A stretch of DNA of 64,000 bases from Clostridium sp. UBA701 (GTDB lineage Bacteria; Bacillota; Clostridia; Clostridiales; Clostridiaceae): assembly GCA_002298125.1 (NCBI GenBank), contig DBMJ01000011.1, forward strand, positions 372,001 to 436,000, read 5' to 3'. A model generated the notes under the pieces. It was not told the origin of the DNA. It searched no databases and was given only the letters and a program-made list of their open reading frames with translations. Each line of letters begins with the position of its first letter. The first letter of the stretch is position 1. Position numbers and translations under genes: made by a program. Positions 25,405-34,693 of the stretch are shown here, in pieces.

Positions 25405-27162
25405 CTATTTCATAGACTTACTGCTTGTGACCCCTAGAGGTCCTATGACATAAATCCTCTTTGTAAAATTTTTTTCATTATCATAGCTTAAAAATATTAT
25501 ATCACAGTTTTCATCACAAGATGAGGTATTAAGTACTTCAGAGGTTTTAAATATAAATCTTCCTCCTCTATAGTAAATAGTTATAGAAAGCTTATTCATA
25601 TCCTTACTTCCACTTGGTATATACACTCCCCACCTTGCATTCCCATTAAGGCACCCTGCATCCTCAGGTAAAAGCAGAGTCTTTGATATTCTTTTCTTTT
25701 TTGCATACTCTATATACTGATTCTTATCCCCTGTATCAGCACAAATTAAGATTCTTTCTACTCCCTTTTCTAAAATTAAGTAATTTCTAAAGCCATCCCT
25801 AACTCCATACACAATGGGAGGTTTTATTATTACCCAAAGCACTATGGCAGCGGCTACTACTATAGGCATTCTTAACACAAGCTTCTTACCCTTATAGTAA
25901 AAATATAAGGAGCTAAGTACAATACACAGCATAATTACTTCCCCAATATTAAAGTATAGTATTTTTGGGGAAGCCCTAAGAATTAATTGTTCAATACCAT
26001 TAAGGCTCCTCATAATAAATTTTAATGCAGAGATTAACACATAATTTATTGGAGAAAAGCCCTTAAGAATAAGCAATAAATTCCCCAGCACCACAATGAT
26101 GGAATATACGGGCAGCAGCAATAGATTACTTACTAAAAAACCTGGGCTAAAGCTTCCATAATTCATAGCTGCAAAGGGTAAGGAAAAGCATTGAGCACTT
26201 ATACAAAGACTTAGGGATTCGTTTATTTTTCCAGGCAATAGGTATAGCCTGTTACATATTTTTTTATAGTAAATAAGTATACCTAAAGTGGATAAATAGG
26301 AGAGAATAAAGCCTGCATCTACAACATAATAAGGCTTAATAAGAAGAATGATAAGGGCTGAAAAGCTCAAGGCACTGAGTCCATCATATTTTTTGTAAAA
26401 TTTTGAAGCTAGCTTTAAAATGAGAATCATAATAAAAGCCCTTAAAGTAGGACCTTTTGCTCCAGTAAACAGCGTATATCCTAAGGATAGTAACAAGGCT
26501 GGAAATATTCCACATACTCTTTCTAAAAGCTTATAAATAATTGCCAGATGAAATCCTGATACACTTACTGCATGAAGCACCCCTAAGGTCTGAAAATCCT
26601 CCCACTGATCCTTCGCAAGGTTCGAGGTATCACCAAAGCAAAGAGACATTATCAATGCAGAGTCTTCCTCTCCAAGCTTACCCTTTAGCTCCTTGTAAAA
26701 ATTATCTTTATAAAGCTGAACTTTGGTTAGATAGTCTACACTTCTAACAACATACACCTCTGGGTATATTTTCCCCACCACACCCCTTTCATATATAGCC
26801 TCAGACTTAATATTTCCTTTTATAGTGAGCCTTTCCCCAATATTTAAATTTTCTGCTTTGTCCATAAGATATAATCTTCGCCCTCTATATGACACCACAT
26901 AATATGAGGTTTTTTTCTCCATTACTCTACACTCTAGCATAGTGTGTGGCAGTGATAGACTATAATAAAATTTGAAGGCTAACATACCCAAGCTTAGAAA
27001 CACTGCGACAATAGTAAAGTAATCTCTTTCTAATGTAATATACATAATAAGCAAAAAGGATGCAGAAAACACTGCACCCCAAAGCAAACTGTTACATATC
27101 AATAAGGAACTTAAGCATCCCATTGCAAAAGCAATGCTGTAATAGACAATAGCCCTATTCAT
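25405..27162 (-). CDS. comEC: ComEC/Rec2-family DNA uptake channel, lacking the C-terminal MBL domain
   Basis: 585 residues versus ~750-800 for full ComEC. N-terminal membrane helices, an OB-like extracytoplasmic domain (CRVMEKKTSYYVVSYRGRRL, ERLTIKGNI), then the competence domain with the signature GVLHAVSVSGFHLAII and TGAKGPTLRAFIM among many membrane segments. After the last helix (~440-460) only ~120 residues remain, with no HxHxDH metal-binding motif, so the usual metallo-beta-lactamase domain is missing or unrecognisable. No frameshift is evident. comEA is 7.5 kb away, beyond the sel genes. Confidence 0.85.
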   Translation of the reverse strand: MNRAIVYYSIAFAMGCLSSLLICNSLLWGAVFSASFLLIMYITLERDYFTIVAVFLSLGMLAFKFYYSLSLPHTMLECRVMEKKTSYYVVSYRGRRLYLMDKAENLNIGERLTIKGNIKSEAIYERGVVGKIYPEVYVVRSVDYLTKVQLYKDNFYKELKGKLGEEDSALIMSLCFGDTSNLAKDQWEDFQTLGVLHAVSVSGFHLAIIYKLLERVCGIFPALLLSLGYTLFTGAKGPTLRAFIMILILKLASKFYKKYDGLSALSFSALIILLIKPYYVVDAGFILSYLSTLGILIYYKKICNRLYLLPGKINESLSLCISAQCFSLPFAAMNYGSFSPGFLVSNLLLLPVYSIIVVLGNLLLILKGFSPINYVLISALKFIMRSLNGIEQLILRASPKILYFNIGEVIMLCIVLSSLYFYYKGKKLVLRMPIVVAAAIVLWVIIKPPIVYGVRDGFRNYLILEKGVERILICADTGDKNQYIEYAKKKRISKTLLLPEDAGCLNGNARWGVYIPSGSKDMNKLSITIYYRGGRFIFKTSEVLNTSSCDENCDIIFLSYDNEKNFTKRIYVIGPLGVTSSKSMK

Positions 27163-27165
27163 GTG

Positions 27166-27453
27166 TTATCTCCTCATGTTTAGTACATCTGGAATAACGT
27201 AAGGCTCAAGCTTTGTATTTCTTCTTTGCTGAACTTCAATCACAACCATAATTCTATGGGTAGAAGGGTCTGTATCTACACCTGTAACGTGAGGAATACC
27301 ATCCTTGCCTTTAGTTTTAAAATATTGATTTACTAAATCCTGCGCATTTTTCTCAGAAAGTGAATCATATTTTAAGTAATAATCCTCTGCATCCATATCT
27401 AGAAACATGGTGTTGCTGCCCTTAACTACGGTTTCAAAAATGTAGTCATACAT
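27166..27453 (-). CDS. Hypothetical 95-residue protein next to comEC
   Basis: Not recognised. Soluble, mixed alpha/beta composition, no signal peptide or membrane segment, and no catalytic motif I can name. The frame opens at 27486, but GGAGGTG lies seven bases before ATG 27451-27453 (MYDYIFETVVKGSNTMFLD), which is therefore chosen. The stop lies 3 bases before the comEC start, so translation is likely coupled. It lies between comEC and the pseudo-P-type ATPase. Confidence 0.7.
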   Translation of the reverse strand: MYDYIFETVVKGSNTMFLDMDAEDYYLKYDSLSEKNAQDLVNQYFKTKGKDGIPHVTGVDTDPSTHRIMVVIEVQQRRNTKLEPYVIPDVLNMRR

Positions 27454-27497
27454 TGCCATGCACCTCCATGCTTTTAGTCTAACCAAATAATTTTTCT

Positions 27498-29909
27498 TTA
27501 AACCCCTCTAATCCTATAATAAAGACCTGTGAGAAATTGAATGCCTAGGAAAGTAAAAATTGAAATACTGCCTGGCAGATTCATATAATTTGATGCTAAT
27601 AATGCAATTTGAGCTATTACTGCTGCTGCTAAGGCAGAGAACATTGTAAAAAAGCAGTTTTTATTAAAAAATAAATAGGAATTATCTTTTGCAGAGGCTG
27701 TGTCTTCCTTTTTATCCTTCCATAAATCCATAAAAAGCATCAATATAAAAACAATATGAAGTACTAGCTTTCCAATTGAAAAGGTAGAAAAGTCAATGGA
27801 ATTTTTTTCAAAAAATATATTAAGTGCTGCAATATATATTATGTCAGCAATTGAGCTATAAATTTCAAAAGCTATAAATTTTCTCACCCTTTGCAGTGCT
27901 TGTTCTATATTTTTTTTAAGATTAATTATTTCCCCTATCCCTGCCCTAGGAATATAGATATGGGCATATTTTTTTATAAGAATGTTGGTATCCTCTCCAA
28001 AGGCTATAGCTACTGAAGCTTCCTTTAATATGGGAAGATCAACAAATCTCCTTCCAAATACCATTGGTACATTCTTTTGCTCTCTCCAGGAGCTTACAAC
28101 CCATTGCCGCATATGATTATCCAACCGGGAATATAGATATACCTTTGAAATACTCTTGAAATCCGCTCCTCCTGCATATTGAAGCTCTACTCCGCTTAAA
28201 GCCTGAGTTACACTATTTATAATTCCCAAATTTTGAGCCTTTACTAAGGCGCTGAGCTTGTTTTCTTCAGTGAAAAAAATCATTTCATTTCCCTTTGAAC
28301 GCAGCTCCTCTAAGGATAGCTTCACATCCTCTTTAATAGGGTTAATAAAACCAAGAAGTCCTACAAAAACCAGGTTGCTTTCCACATTCTCCTGTGGTGT
28401 TGGCTTATAAGTAAAATTTCTATAGGCAAAGCCTAAGGTATGCAAGCCTCTGCTTTTCATCTTAAAATCTGCATTCCTAATAGCCTCTAGGTCTTCATTG
28501 GTAATTTCCTTTTCCAAGCCGTCCTTCATTATAAAGCTGCAAAGGGGAAGAAGTGTTTCAAGGGCTCCTTTTGAATTTGCTCTGTAATTTCCAGACATAT
28601 AATTTACCATAGTCTTTATCCTTCTTACCCTATCAAAGGGTATAGAAAAAACCATTGGCTCTCTTACTCTTTGCTGTAACAGATTAGGTAGCTTCTCTTC
28701 TGCATACCTTAAAATTTCAAGCTCCATAAGATCAAGATACTTATCCACAGTTTTTCCTTTATCCTTATCACTGCTGTGCACAGCAATGTGAAATACCCTC
28801 CTTGTGTTCTCTATACTGAAGTCTATTTTATTTTTAAGTGCTAGGAGTTCTCCATTAGTATACATATCTACAACCTCAAAGTTTTCCTCCATGGTAAAAT
28901 CAAACATAGGAGCAAAAAACACCTTGGAACTGCATAGGTTCCCTACAGAGGAGAAATCTCTTAATTCAATTTCTCTTTTCTTTAAGGAAGCTCTAAAAAT
29001 AAGAAGGGCAATATAGCATAATATTGTTGCCAATAAAGGTATTAGAAAAATCCACAAAGTGAAGGGTAGGTTATTTGTAAAATCCAAAGGGGTAAGATAC
29101 ATAGTGTACCCATTTTCCATCATTATCTTTTCAATTAAATAAATAAGTATAACTATTAGGTTAAAACCCATTAAAATATTATAGGCTGTTTTAATTTCAC
29201 AAGTTAACTTTTTCTCATCTTTATTGTTATTGGACTTTAGTATTTCTAGCAGTCTATCTATCTGACAGTCAGCTCCTGTGGCAATTACCACACCAGCTCC
29301 TTCCCCTGCTGTCACTCTGCTGCCCTTAAAGACTATATTTACCATATCAGAAAGATTGATATCCTCCTCTTCTATTCTGGTAATATGTTTCTCAACAATA
29401 AAGACCTCTCCTGTTACAACACTTTCTTTAATCTTAAGCTTATCCTCTTCTATTAGCCTTAAATCTGATGGGACAATATCTCCTTGATTTATAAATACAA
29501 TGTCTCCTATTACAAGACTTTCCACGCCCACACTTAAAATCTTCCCATTTCTTAGGACTCTTGCTTTCTTTGGAAGATATTTTTCCGTTTCTGCTGCCAG
29601 TTGATTTTTCCTTCTATAGGGCTGTGTAATAATTATCAGTAAAATAAAAAGCTGCCCCATTATAGCTGCAGTAATTATAGGCATCTTAAGATACAAACTA
29701 AGTCCAGCACAGGCTATAGAAATAAACACCCAAATTCCATAAAGATTATACATATACATAGAAAGCTTTGTTCTAGAATGAGGTTTTATATTGCTAATGC
29801 CTCTTTGCTTTTGACGAAGTAATACCTGTTCCTCAGAAAGCCCAGTGACCTCATTGCTTCCTAAGCTTCTTAGCACTTCACTATAGCTTACAGAATAAAA
29901 TTCTTTCAT
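27498..29909 (-). CDS. P-type ATPase homologue lacking catalytic residues (pseudoenzyme)
   Basis: 803 residues in an unbroken frame with the full P-type layout: N-terminal cation-ATPase domain, M1-M2, actuator domain with VVTGE (166-168 TGE), M3-M4, P and N domains, and C-terminal helices. Key motifs are altered: the phosphorylation site DKTGTLT reads MFDFTME (335-341, so the acceptor Asp is Met); MITGDN reads FFTEEN; GDGVNDAP reads GRRFVDLP (619-626); the M4 PEGL reads IPLLAT. KGA (447-449) remains. It cannot run the normal phosphoenzyme cycle; role unknown. Start ATG 29909 (after GGTGA); a TTG at 29918 abuts that site. Confidence 0.85.
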   Translation of the reverse strand: MKEFYSVSYSEVLRSLGSNEVTGLSEEQVLLRQKQRGISNIKPHSRTKLSMYMYNLYGIWVFISIACAGLSLYLKMPIITAAIMGQLFILLIIITQPYRRKNQLAAETEKYLPKKARVLRNGKILSVGVESLVIGDIVFINQGDIVPSDLRLIEEDKLKIKESVVTGEVFIVEKHITRIEEEDINLSDMVNIVFKGSRVTAGEGAGVVIATGADCQIDRLLEILKSNNNKDEKKLTCEIKTAYNILMGFNLIVILIYLIEKIMMENGYTMYLTPLDFTNNLPFTLWIFLIPLLATILCYIALLIFRASLKKREIELRDFSSVGNLCSSKVFFAPMFDFTMEENFEVVDMYTNGELLALKNKIDFSIENTRRVFHIAVHSSDKDKGKTVDKYLDLMELEILRYAEEKLPNLLQQRVREPMVFSIPFDRVRRIKTMVNYMSGNYRANSKGALETLLPLCSFIMKDGLEKEITNEDLEAIRNADFKMKSRGLHTLGFAYRNFTYKPTPQENVESNLVFVGLLGFINPIKEDVKLSLEELRSKGNEMIFFTEENKLSALVKAQNLGIINSVTQALSGVELQYAGGADFKSISKVYLYSRLDNHMRQWVVSSWREQKNVPMVFGRRFVDLPILKEASVAIAFGEDTNILIKKYAHIYIPRAGIGEIINLKKNIEQALQRVRKFIAFEIYSSIADIIYIAALNIFFEKNSIDFSTFSIGKLVLHIVFILMLFMDLWKDKKEDTASAKDNSYLFFNKNCFFTMFSALAAAVIAQIALLASNYMNLPGSISIFTFLGIQFLTGLYYRIRGV

Positions 29910-30000
29910 TTTGGACAATCACCATCTTTTCTCTTTGAAGCTCGCTGTATTTTATCACTATTGTTATAATCGTAGAAAATCTTTTCTGCTTTAAAAACAA

Positions 30001-30023
30001 AAAAAGGCCCTAGGGCCTTTTTT
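30001..30023. terminator. Bidirectional terminator after selC
   Basis: AAAAAGGCC and GGCCTTTTT flank CTAG, a perfect 9-bp stem with A/T runs on both sides, six bases beyond the CCA of selC on the minus strand. It separates the sel genes from the P-type ATPase homologue. Confidence 0.85.
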
Positions 30024-30029
30024 AAAGTT

Positions 30030-30126
30030 TGGCGGGAATATGTGGGAATCGAACCCACCCAGGATGGTATTAGCACCCCAACACGGTTTTGAAGACCGGC
30101 GAGCACACCAGCACTCATCTACTCCC
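30030..30126 (-). tRNA. selC: tRNA-Sec (anticodon TCA)
   Basis: 97 nucleotides including an encoded CCA. The anticodon loop CTTCAAA has anticodon TCA, which reads UGA. Other tRNA-Sec traits are a 6-bp D stem (GAGTGC/GTGCTC with wobbles), a long variable arm and an elongated acceptor stem (GGGAGTA / TATTCCC plus a possible extra pair). The T arm is GTGGG-TTCGATT-CCCAC. It lies 73 bases downstream of selB, in the same direction. A short ORF read through it is spurious. Confidence 0.96.
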
Positions 30127-30199
30127 ATAATCACTTTAGTATTTTACATTTTATTATGAAAGCTGTCAATGTAAAATAATGCAAATGCTAAAAATGATT

Positions 30200-32107
30200 T
30201 TAGTACAATACTCTTTTATCTTCAATTCTCTTAGTTATTTTAATCATGTCTAAATGCTCTATAAAGGATACTGCATATTTTCTGCTGGTATTTAATAAGT
30301 CTCTTGCTTCTGCAGCAGTGAGGGAACCTTTCTCCTTAATAAAATCCACAATAAGTGTCTTTCCCTTTTCATAGGTTCCTCTACATAGATAATAGCCTTC
30401 CACTACCTTAACTAGTTCTCCACTATCCACTAGTGCATCAAAAACTCTCTTTAGCTCCTTTTTGTTTTTCTCTTTCTCTGCTATCTCTTCAAACCTTGGT
30501 GTGGTAAATCCACCCTTTTTGAATATGTCTGCAATGTAATCCTTTATACGCTTTTGTTCCTCTGTAAAACTTACTTCAAAGTCCATCAGAGCTAGATTGC
30601 TTTCTTCAACCCTAAAGCGTCCCATAGCATCATACAGCTTAATTATCTCCTCATAAAGCTTGGGCTTTACACTCTTGCCAAATATCCTGCTACGCACTTC
30701 CTCCTTAGACATTCCTGCTTTTAGAGGATTTTCTTTGTGAAAGTCACTAAGCAGTCTTTCAATCTCTTCTCCCTTTTTTTGAAAGAAGCTCTTGTGGGTA
30801 TATACAGGTTTTTCTTGAGACATGAATTTTATTACTCTCCCCTGTTCCACAAGCTGTTTTAGCATATCTTCAAAGCCTTCTTCTTTTTTACCTAGGGATT
30901 TTATAATGCTGTCCTCTCCTGGAAACTCACTACTTAGTCTTTTTATTGAGGTCTCTAAAATATTTTCTGTCTCCCCAGTTTCTTTTAGCTTTATTTCTTT
31001 TATATATTGCTCGTTAAATCGCTTGCCCTTGGAAGCTTTGGGCTCAAGGATCACCCCTCCGCCAATGGTATGCATGGGTGAATAGCTCCTAATTACAAAT
31101 CTATCTTTTCTTTGAGCTGTAAGGGGTGCTTCTAACCTAAGCTGTACATAGGCATTTTCTCCTGGTTCAAGCTCCTCCTTATCTAAAAGCACTACTCTGC
31201 ATAGTATCTCACTTGTGCCATGATATAATCGAACCCTCTGTCGGTTCTCTAGTGGCCTTCCTGCACTCTTTAGATAGTACATATTGGCATCTACCATAAG
31301 AGAAGCTTGAAGACTATCATTTTCGGCTAATACATCTCCTCTTTCTATATCCTCTACCTTTACTCCCGAGAGATTAATAGCACACCTTTGACCAGCTTCT
31401 CCTATCTCTGCAGGCTTTTCATGGACCTGAAGACCCCTTACCTTTGCCTTGATTCCCGATGGATAAATTTCCACCGTATCACCTTCCCTAACAGAGCCGC
31501 TAATTATAGTGCCTGTAACTACTGTTCCAAAGCCTGTAATAGAAAACACTCTATCTACCGGCAGACGAAAGTGTCCTCCTTCATCCTTTTCCTCAACTTC
31601 CTCTGTAGCTTCATCTATAATTCTAATAAGCTCCTTAAGATTTTCCCCACTCTTGGAGGAAACAGGTACAATAGGTGCAGCCTCAAGGAAAGTACCCATT
31701 AAGCCCTCTCTTACCTCTTCAGTAATCATCTCAAGCCATTCCTCTTCCACCATATCCATCTTAGTGAGCACTACTATACCCTTTTTTACAGCAAGGAGCT
31801 GAAGAATTTCTAAGTGTTCCCTAGTCTGAGGCATAATACCCTCATCTGCTGCTATGACAAGTAGCACTATATCAATACCACTTACTCCTGCAAGCATATT
31901 TTTAATAAAGCGTTCATGACCTGGCACATCAACTATCCCAGCACGCTTACCAGAAGGTAAGTCAAAAAAAGTAAAGCCAAGGTTTATGGAAATTCCCCTC
32001 TCCTTTTCTTCTCTTAGGGTATCTGTTTCCCTGCCTGTAAGAGCCTTTATCAAGGTGGTCTTTCCATGATCTATATGTCCTGCAGTTCCAATAATTATAT
32101 GCTTCAT
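30200..32107 (-). CDS. selB: Selenocysteine-specific elongation factor SelB
   Basis: 635 residues. EF-Tu-like GTPase domain (GTAGHIDHGKTTLIKALTG, DVPGHERFIKNMLAG, TKMD), two beta-barrel domains, and C-terminal winged-helix repeats (LTAAEARDLLNTSRKYAVSF at the end) that bind the SECIS hairpin. It brings Sec-tRNA to in-frame UGA codons. It is preceded by selA and selD and followed by selC. Confidence 0.97.
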   Translation of the reverse strand: MKHIIIGTAGHIDHGKTTLIKALTGRETDTLREEKERGISINLGFTFFDLPSGKRAGIVDVPGHERFIKNMLAGVSGIDIVLLVIAADEGIMPQTREHLEILQLLAVKKGIVVLTKMDMVEEEWLEMITEEVREGLMGTFLEAAPIVPVSSKSGENLKELIRIIDEATEEVEEKDEGGHFRLPVDRVFSITGFGTVVTGTIISGSVREGDTVEIYPSGIKAKVRGLQVHEKPAEIGEAGQRCAINLSGVKVEDIERGDVLAENDSLQASLMVDANMYYLKSAGRPLENRQRVRLYHGTSEILCRVVLLDKEELEPGENAYVQLRLEAPLTAQRKDRFVIRSYSPMHTIGGGVILEPKASKGKRFNEQYIKEIKLKETGETENILETSIKRLSSEFPGEDSIIKSLGKKEEGFEDMLKQLVEQGRVIKFMSQEKPVYTHKSFFQKKGEEIERLLSDFHKENPLKAGMSKEEVRSRIFGKSVKPKLYEEIIKLYDAMGRFRVEESNLALMDFEVSFTEEQKRIKDYIADIFKKGGFTTPRFEEIAEKEKNKKELKRVFDALVDSGELVKVVEGYYLCRGTYEKGKTLIVDFIKEKGSLTAAEARDLLNTSRKYAVSFIEHLDMIKITKRIEDKRVLY

Positions 32108-32159
32108 TACAACACTCCTCTCAAACAGAGATTCACTTCATTATGCGTAGTGAAAAAGT

Positions 32160-33539
32160 CTATGAAAACAATTCTTTAAATGCTCTCTCTACTACAGCAT
32201 AGTCTTCCTCAAAGATTGTTCTAAGGTCTAGAATGAGCTCTCCCTCAGATATTCTTGTGATAATGGGCTCTTCATAACCCCTTAGTGCTTTCTCCATATA
32301 TTCAGGACTATAAGATGAGTGTTTTACCTTTAGTACATAGGTTGGTATTTTTTCAGTGGGCATAGAGCCTCCCCCCACCATGGAAAAATCAGTACTTGGG
32401 GTAATACTTACTCCCTTTTGAGAAAGTTTTCTCTTTAACCTTTGAGCTTTTTTCTTAACCTCCTCTAAAGGCATGAGAATCATATTTAATGTGGGGATTT
32501 CTCTTATTGCCTCTTGTTCTTCTAGATAATGATGGAAGGTAGCCTCAAGGGCAGCTAAGGTCATCTTGTCGATTCTAAGTGCTCTAGTCAACTGATTCTT
32601 TTTCATCCTATCTATATATTCTTTCTTACCTACGATAATACCAGCCTGTGGCCCACCCAGCATCTTATCACCACTAAAGGTAACTATATCCACACCTTTT
32701 TTAATGCTTCTCTGTACTGTAGGCTCATATAAGAAACCATATTTTGAATAATCTATTAATACTCCGCTTCCTATATCCTCCACCACTGGAATGGAATGTT
32801 TAGCTCCAAGCTCCACCAGCTCCTCCAGAGGAACCTCCTCTGTAAAGCCAAGAATTTTGAAATTTGAAGTATGAACCTTAAGTAATACTCCTGTATTTTC
32901 TCTAATGTTGTTCTCATAGTCATATAGATGAGTTCTATTAGTGGTTCCAACCTCCACCAAGCTTGCACCACTAAAGCTCATTACATCAGGTATTCTAAAG
33001 GAACCTCCTATTTCAACCAGTTGACCCCTTGAAACTATAGCTTCCTTACCCTTACATAAGGTATTTAAGGTAACGAGTACTGCAGCAGCATTGTTGTTTA
33101 CTACCATGGCAGCTTCTGCTCCTGTAACCTTCTTTATGATATCCTCCACATGGCTGTATCTTGACCCTCTTTCACCAGCGTCTAAATTGTATTCAAGATT
33201 ATTATAGCTAAGGGCCACCTTCATTACACTGTCAGCTGCCTTTTTTGAAAGTAGAGAACGTCCTAAATTTGTATGTATTATAGTACCTGTAGCATTAATA
33301 ACCCTCTTTAAGTGAGGGCTATTGCTTTTCTTTACATAATCATTAATTAATTCTATTAGTTCATCCTTAGAAAAGTCCTGAACCTCTTCCTTTATAAGCA
33401 TGGTCCTGTAAATGTCAAGGGCCCTCCTAATAGATTCCACTAAAACCGTTCTTGAGCTTATCTTTTCAAGCTCTAAGACAGCTTCTTCCTTTAATAACTC
33501 ATCTACCTTAGGTAATCTCCTTAAAGCTTCCTTATTCAT
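32160..33539 (-). CDS. selA: L-seryl-tRNA(Sec) selenium transferase
   Basis: PLP enzyme that converts Ser-tRNA-Sec to Sec-tRNA-Sec with selenophosphate. 459 residues. The PLP lysine is in TFSGDKMLGGPQAGII; the N-terminal tRNA-binding domain LPKVDELLKE and the HTNLGRSLLS motif are present. Spacing to selD is 29 bases and to selB 52 bases, so a single transcript is likely. Confidence 0.97.
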   Translation of the reverse strand: MNKEALRRLPKVDELLKEEAVLELEKISSRTVLVESIRRALDIYRTMLIKEEVQDFSKDELIELINDYVKKSNSPHLKRVINATGTIIHTNLGRSLLSKKAADSVMKVALSYNNLEYNLDAGERGSRYSHVEDIIKKVTGAEAAMVVNNNAAAVLVTLNTLCKGKEAIVSRGQLVEIGGSFRIPDVMSFSGASLVEVGTTNRTHLYDYENNIRENTGVLLKVHTSNFKILGFTEEVPLEELVELGAKHSIPVVEDIGSGVLIDYSKYGFLYEPTVQRSIKKGVDIVTFSGDKMLGGPQAGIIVGKKEYIDRMKKNQLTRALRIDKMTLAALEATFHHYLEEQEAIREIPTLNMILMPLEEVKKKAQRLKRKLSQKGVSITPSTDFSMVGGGSMPTEKIPTYVLKVKHSSYSPEYMEKALRGYEEPIITRISEGELILDLRTIFEEDYAVVERAFKELFS

Positions 33540-33568
33540 TCAAGCTTCTCTCCTCTAAATATTAATAC

Positions 33569-34594
33569 TTATTTTACTATTAAGGCAGCTTGTTCTCTAG
33601 GTATTACTTCACCAATAACTTGAGCATCTACTTCATAAGACTTAAGCTGTTCTAAAATAGTAGTGCTATTTTCTCTACTACAGGAAAATAGCAGTCCCCC
33701 AGAAGTCTGTGGATCAAAGAGTATATCTTCCATCCAGAGGGGAACATCCATTAATGAATATTTGCCTTCTAAGTGTGTTCTGTTTTTGTAGGCTCCTTCT
33801 GGGACTAAGCCCATTTGTGCGTATTCCTTAGCCTCTTTTATATAGGGTATTAAATCCTTATAAAATACAAAGGTAACCTTGGAGCCTTCAGCCATCTCAT
33901 ATCCGTGCCCCATAAGTCCAAAGCCTGTTACATCTGTGCATGCACTTATTGGGAATTTGTGTATCACTTCTCCAGCATACTTATTTAGCATGCACATATA
34001 TTTTACTGCACTATCGTAGGCTTCCTTCGAAGCAATTTGTCCTTTTATAGCTGTATTAATTATACCCACTCCAAGAGGCTTGGTTAAAATCAATACTTCA
34101 CCAGGTATACATCCGAAATTCTTTAATACCTTATCTGGATGTACAACCCCCATTACTGATAGTCCATATTTAGGCTCATCATCCTGAACAGAATGGCCTC
34201 CTACCACTACAGCCCCAGCTTCAATAACCTTGTCTGCTCCTCCTCGTAATATATCTCCTAGTACTTCAACTGGAAGACAATTTGGGAAACAGACAATATT
34301 TAAAGCTACCAAAGGCTTGCCACCCATGGCATATATATCACTGAGGGAATTTGCTGCAGCAATCTGCCCAAAAGTATATGCATCGTCCACCATAGGTGTA
34401 AAAAAGTCCAAGGTTTGAATAGCTGCCAAATCATCGTTGAGCTTGTATATAGCTGCATCATCAGAGGTTTCAATACCTACAATTAAATTTTTATCCTCCA
34501 TTTTAGGCAGCTGTGATAAAATTTTCGAAAGGGTCTCCGGCCCTATTTTGGCAGCTCAACCTGAGGTCTTAGTCATTTGGGTAAGTGTTTTCAT
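33569..34594 (-). CDS. selD: Selenide, water dikinase SelD (selenoprotein with Sec at residue 13)
   Basis: Makes selenophosphate from selenide and ATP. A frame called from the first uninterrupted ATG (34501) misses 31 residues. Upstream, ATG 34592-34594 with AAGGAGGG reads MKTLTQMTKTSG-TGA-AAKIG, where TGA (34556-34558) sits exactly at the family's catalytic Cys/Sec position. The rest is typical: NLIVGIETSDDAAIY, DFFTPMVDD, CTDVTGFGLMGHG and FDPQTSGGLL. Full product 341 residues. A hairpin follows the UGA at the right distance for a bacterial SECIS, and selA, selB and selC are adjacent, so UGA is read as Sec. Confidence 0.95.
34526..34558 (-). promoter_or_regulatory. Candidate bacterial SECIS element in selD
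   Basis: Minus strand: the UGA (34556-34558) is followed after 12 bases by GGG-CCGGAGA-CCC (34543 to 34531), a GC-rich stem with a G-containing loop flanked by A/T pairs. The distance and size fit a bSECIS. The exact fold is not computed. Confidence 0.6.
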
Positions 34595-34693
34595 ATCTTT
34601 CCCTCCTTCTTATAATAATTAACTTAAAGTCTTTATTCACTCTAAAATTATATCAAAAAACCTTACATAACTCCACAGTTTGAAGTAACAATA

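Noticed and set aside
27498..29909. Calling the P-type ATPase homologue an active calcium or cation pump
   Set aside because: The acceptor Asp and the other catalytic motifs are replaced, so transport by the normal cycle is not supported.
29906..30118. 70-codon minus-strand ORF over 29906-30118
   Set aside because: It reads through the selC tRNA gene and its terminator; the RNA structure explains the sequence.
30030..30126. selC as an integration site for a genomic island carrying the pseudo-ATPase
   Set aside because: I saw no integrase and no direct repeat of the selC 3' end downstream; adjacency alone is not enough.
34501..34594. SelD starting at the ATG at 34501
   Set aside because: This would remove the catalytic residue and the ribosome site; the upstream frame with a Sec-coding UGA matches the family.
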